In this document: in pieces, positions 5,731-6,547 of the stretch
How the letters are laid out: each line of letters opens with the position of its first letter
Position numbering within the stretch: position 1 is the first letter of the stretch
The notes under the pieces: model-generated
Seen by the model: only the letters and a program-made list of their open reading frames with translations
The model's database searches: none
Told to the model about the DNA's origin: nothing
Source of the DNA: CAYPOY01 sp964412395
GTDB lineage: Bacteria > Chloroflexota > Anaerolineae > B4-G1
Length of the DNA: 6,547 bases
Reading direction: 5' to 3'
NCBI GenBank assembly: GCA_964412395.1
Contig: CAYPOY010000303.1
Coordinates: 1-6,547, forward strand
Made by a program: the position numbers and the translations under genes

Positions 5731-5739
5731 ATTGTACCA
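5731..5739 (-). promoter_or_regulatory. Extended -10 promoter of the carbonic anhydrase operon
   Basis: The minus strand reads TGG directly followed by TACAAT (5736-5731), an extended -10 element, which can work without a good -35. The positions expected for -35 hold only poor matches. Transcription would start at about 5724, three bases or fewer before the ATG at 5721, so the mRNA would be essentially leaderless. There is no Shine-Dalgarno before this ATG, in agreement with that reading. Confidence 0.55.
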
Positions 5740-5747
5740 CAAAAGTT

Positions 5748-5764
5748 GGGACTTTCGTAGTCCC
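5748..5764. promoter_or_regulatory. Palindromic candidate operator between divergent promoters
   Basis: GGGACT (5748-5753) and AGTCCC (5759-5764) form a perfect inverted repeat around TTCGT. It covers the -35 area of the leftward promoter and ends four bases before the -35 of the rightward one. Direct copies of AGTTG sit at 5744-5748, overlapping its left edge, and 5766-5770, just past its right edge. It has the size and place of a dimeric repressor site controlling both directions. It could also fold as a hairpin, but no transcript from the predicted promoters would contain it. Confidence 0.45.
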
Positions 5765-5767
5765 CAG

Positions 5768-5795
5768 TTGCGTTTTACTGGCTCTCTGTTACAAT
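5768..5795 (+). promoter_or_regulatory. Promoter of the acyl-CoA synthetase gene
   Basis: TTGCGT (5768-5773) and TACAAT (5790-5795) are 16 bp apart on the plus strand. Transcription would start near 5802, leaving a leader of about 22 nt that holds the ribosome binding site GGGAGG at 5811-5816. The -10 is the same hexamer as in the divergent promoter. Confidence 0.55.
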
Positions 5796-5823
5796 CAGTC
5801 TAATCGTAGCGGGAGGCAAAGCA

Positions 5824-6547
5824 GTGGACAAGATTTTCTATCCCGATAGCGTCGTGGTCATTGGTGTTTCGGAGCAGCCCGATAACCTGGCGGCCAACAT
5901 CATCCGCAATCTGCTGAGGTTTGACTACAGTGGTGACATATACGCCGTCGGGCTGCGGAGCGGAGAAGTGCACGGTATCCCCATCCTACCGTCGCTGGAG
6001 TCGCTGCCCGATGGGGTGGACCTGGCCGTGATCCTGACTCCGGCGGCGACGGTGCCGGGCTTGCTGGATGCCTGCGGGCGGAAAGGCATCCGCCGGGCGG
6101 TGATCGAGTCGGGCGGCTTCAGCGAGTTTTCGGGGGCAGGGCGCGAACTGGAGGAACGGGTCTGCACGGTGGCACGCCGTTGGAGTATTCGCTTCGTGGG
6201 CCCGAACTGTATCAGCGCGGTCAATATGGAAAACGGGCTATGCCTGCCTTTCACCACCCTCGATCGGCAGGCGGTCAAACTGGGCCCGGTCTCGGTGCTG
6301 GCGCAGAGTGGCGGGGTCTCCATCACCTATATTCATCTGCTCAGCGAGGCCAGGCTGGGGGCCAACAAAGTCGTCAGCATAGGCAACAAGGCCAACCTGG
6401 ACGAGGTGGACTTCCTGACTTATCTGCTGGATGACCCCGGCACCGAGATCATCTGTCTTTATCTGGAGAGCATCGAGGAGGGACGGCGGCTGATAGAATT
6501 GGCTGCTTCGTCGCCCAAACCGATCATTGTGCAGAAGGCCAACACGG
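5824..6547 (+). CDS. NDP-forming acyl-CoA synthetase / CoA-binding protein, 5' part
   Basis: The first 241 codons of a gene cut by the window end. It matches the alpha part of acetyl-CoA synthetase (ADP-forming) and related succinyl-CoA ligase-like enzymes, which interconvert acyl-CoA and acid with ATP formation. A CoA-binding Rossmann domain opens with SVVVIGVS (9-16), and VDLAVILTPAATVPGLLDAC (66-85) follows. Then come the family motif GPNC (127-130), AQSGGVS (160-166), and GNKANLDEVDFLTYLLDDPGTE (about 187-208) with CLYLE, close to the family consensus. The catalytic phospho-histidine expected in SHTG would lie just beyond the window. GTG at 5824 has GGGAGG with seven-base spacing and is the only well-placed start. 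The N-terminal loop reads EQPDNLAAN where many relatives have a P-x-K-x-G type motif. It is transcribed divergently from the carbonic anhydrase operon. The acyl substrate and the presence of a fused beta part cannot be judged here. Confidence 0.9.
   Translation, partial: MDKIFYPDSVVVIGVSEQPDNLAANIIRNLLRFDYSGDIYAVGLRSGEVHGIPILPSLESLPDGVDLAVILTPAATVPGLLDACGRKGIRRAVIESGGFSEFSGAGRELEERVCTVARRWSIRFVGPNCISAVNMENGLCLPFTTLDRQAVKLGPVSVLAQSGGVSITYIHLLSEARLGANKVVSIGNKANLDEVDFLTYLLDDPGTEIICLYLESIEEGRRLIELAASSPKPIIVQKANT

Noticed and set aside
5218..5742. TTG start for the carbonic anhydrase (174 residues)
   Set aside because: No ribosome binding site, and the codon lies upstream of the predicted transcription start; the ATG at 5721 fits better.
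5925..6434. Frames at 5925-6326 (minus) and 6180-6434 (plus) in the acyl-CoA synthetase region
   Set aside because: Both overlap a continuous 241-codon frame with clear CoA-binding and GPNC motifs and are shadows of it.

Overview
The window looks like chromosomal DNA from a GC-rich bacterium (roughly 60% GC by eye, strongly GC-biased third codon positions, ATG/GTG starts with good Shine-Dalgarno sites, sigma70-like promoters). Gene content suggests a Chloroflexota-like organism: a soluble REC-GAF-PAS-histidine kinase, a DrrAB-type ABC exporter, a gamma-class carbonic anhydrase and an NDP-forming acyl-CoA synthetase. That assignment is inference and is not proven by any single gene. I see no mobile element, CRISPR array, tRNA or rRNA.

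Layout, right to left on the minus strand. A divergent promoter region (about 5722-5823) drives an operon leftwards and an acyl-CoA synthetase gene rightwards, which runs off the window end. The leftward operon is compact: gamma-carbonic anhydrase (5721-5218), a 12-bp gap, a stand-alone cyclic-nucleotide-binding protein (5205-4726), then a 67-residue protein of unknown function (4729-4526) joined by a 4-bp ATGA overlap. A weak terminator-like hairpin follows. Next comes about 460 bp without a convincing intact gene. It holds a pair of C-rich/G-rich fold-back elements, a G-quadruplex motif, and a short coding-like stretch broken by a stop codon, probably a gene remnant.

An ABC-2 exporter pair follows: ATPase (4064-3159) and permease (3159-2428), with overlapping stop and start. 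Directly after the permease TAG stop the same frame stays open for 69 codons, with strong coding bias, and could be a 67-residue gene beginning GTG. After about 230 bp of GC-rich spacer and a strong promoter, a 643-residue hybrid sensor kinase occupies 1990-59. A 10-bp-period repeat lies at the left edge.

Functional reading. The carbonic anhydrase/cNMP-binding/small-protein operon is the most interesting unit. It pairs a CO2/bicarbonate-type enzyme with a receiver of a cyclic nucleotide signal that has no DNA-binding domain of its own. A perfect palindrome between the two divergent promoters is a candidate shared operator linking this operon to acyl-CoA metabolism. The exporter and the kinase appear to be independent transcription units.
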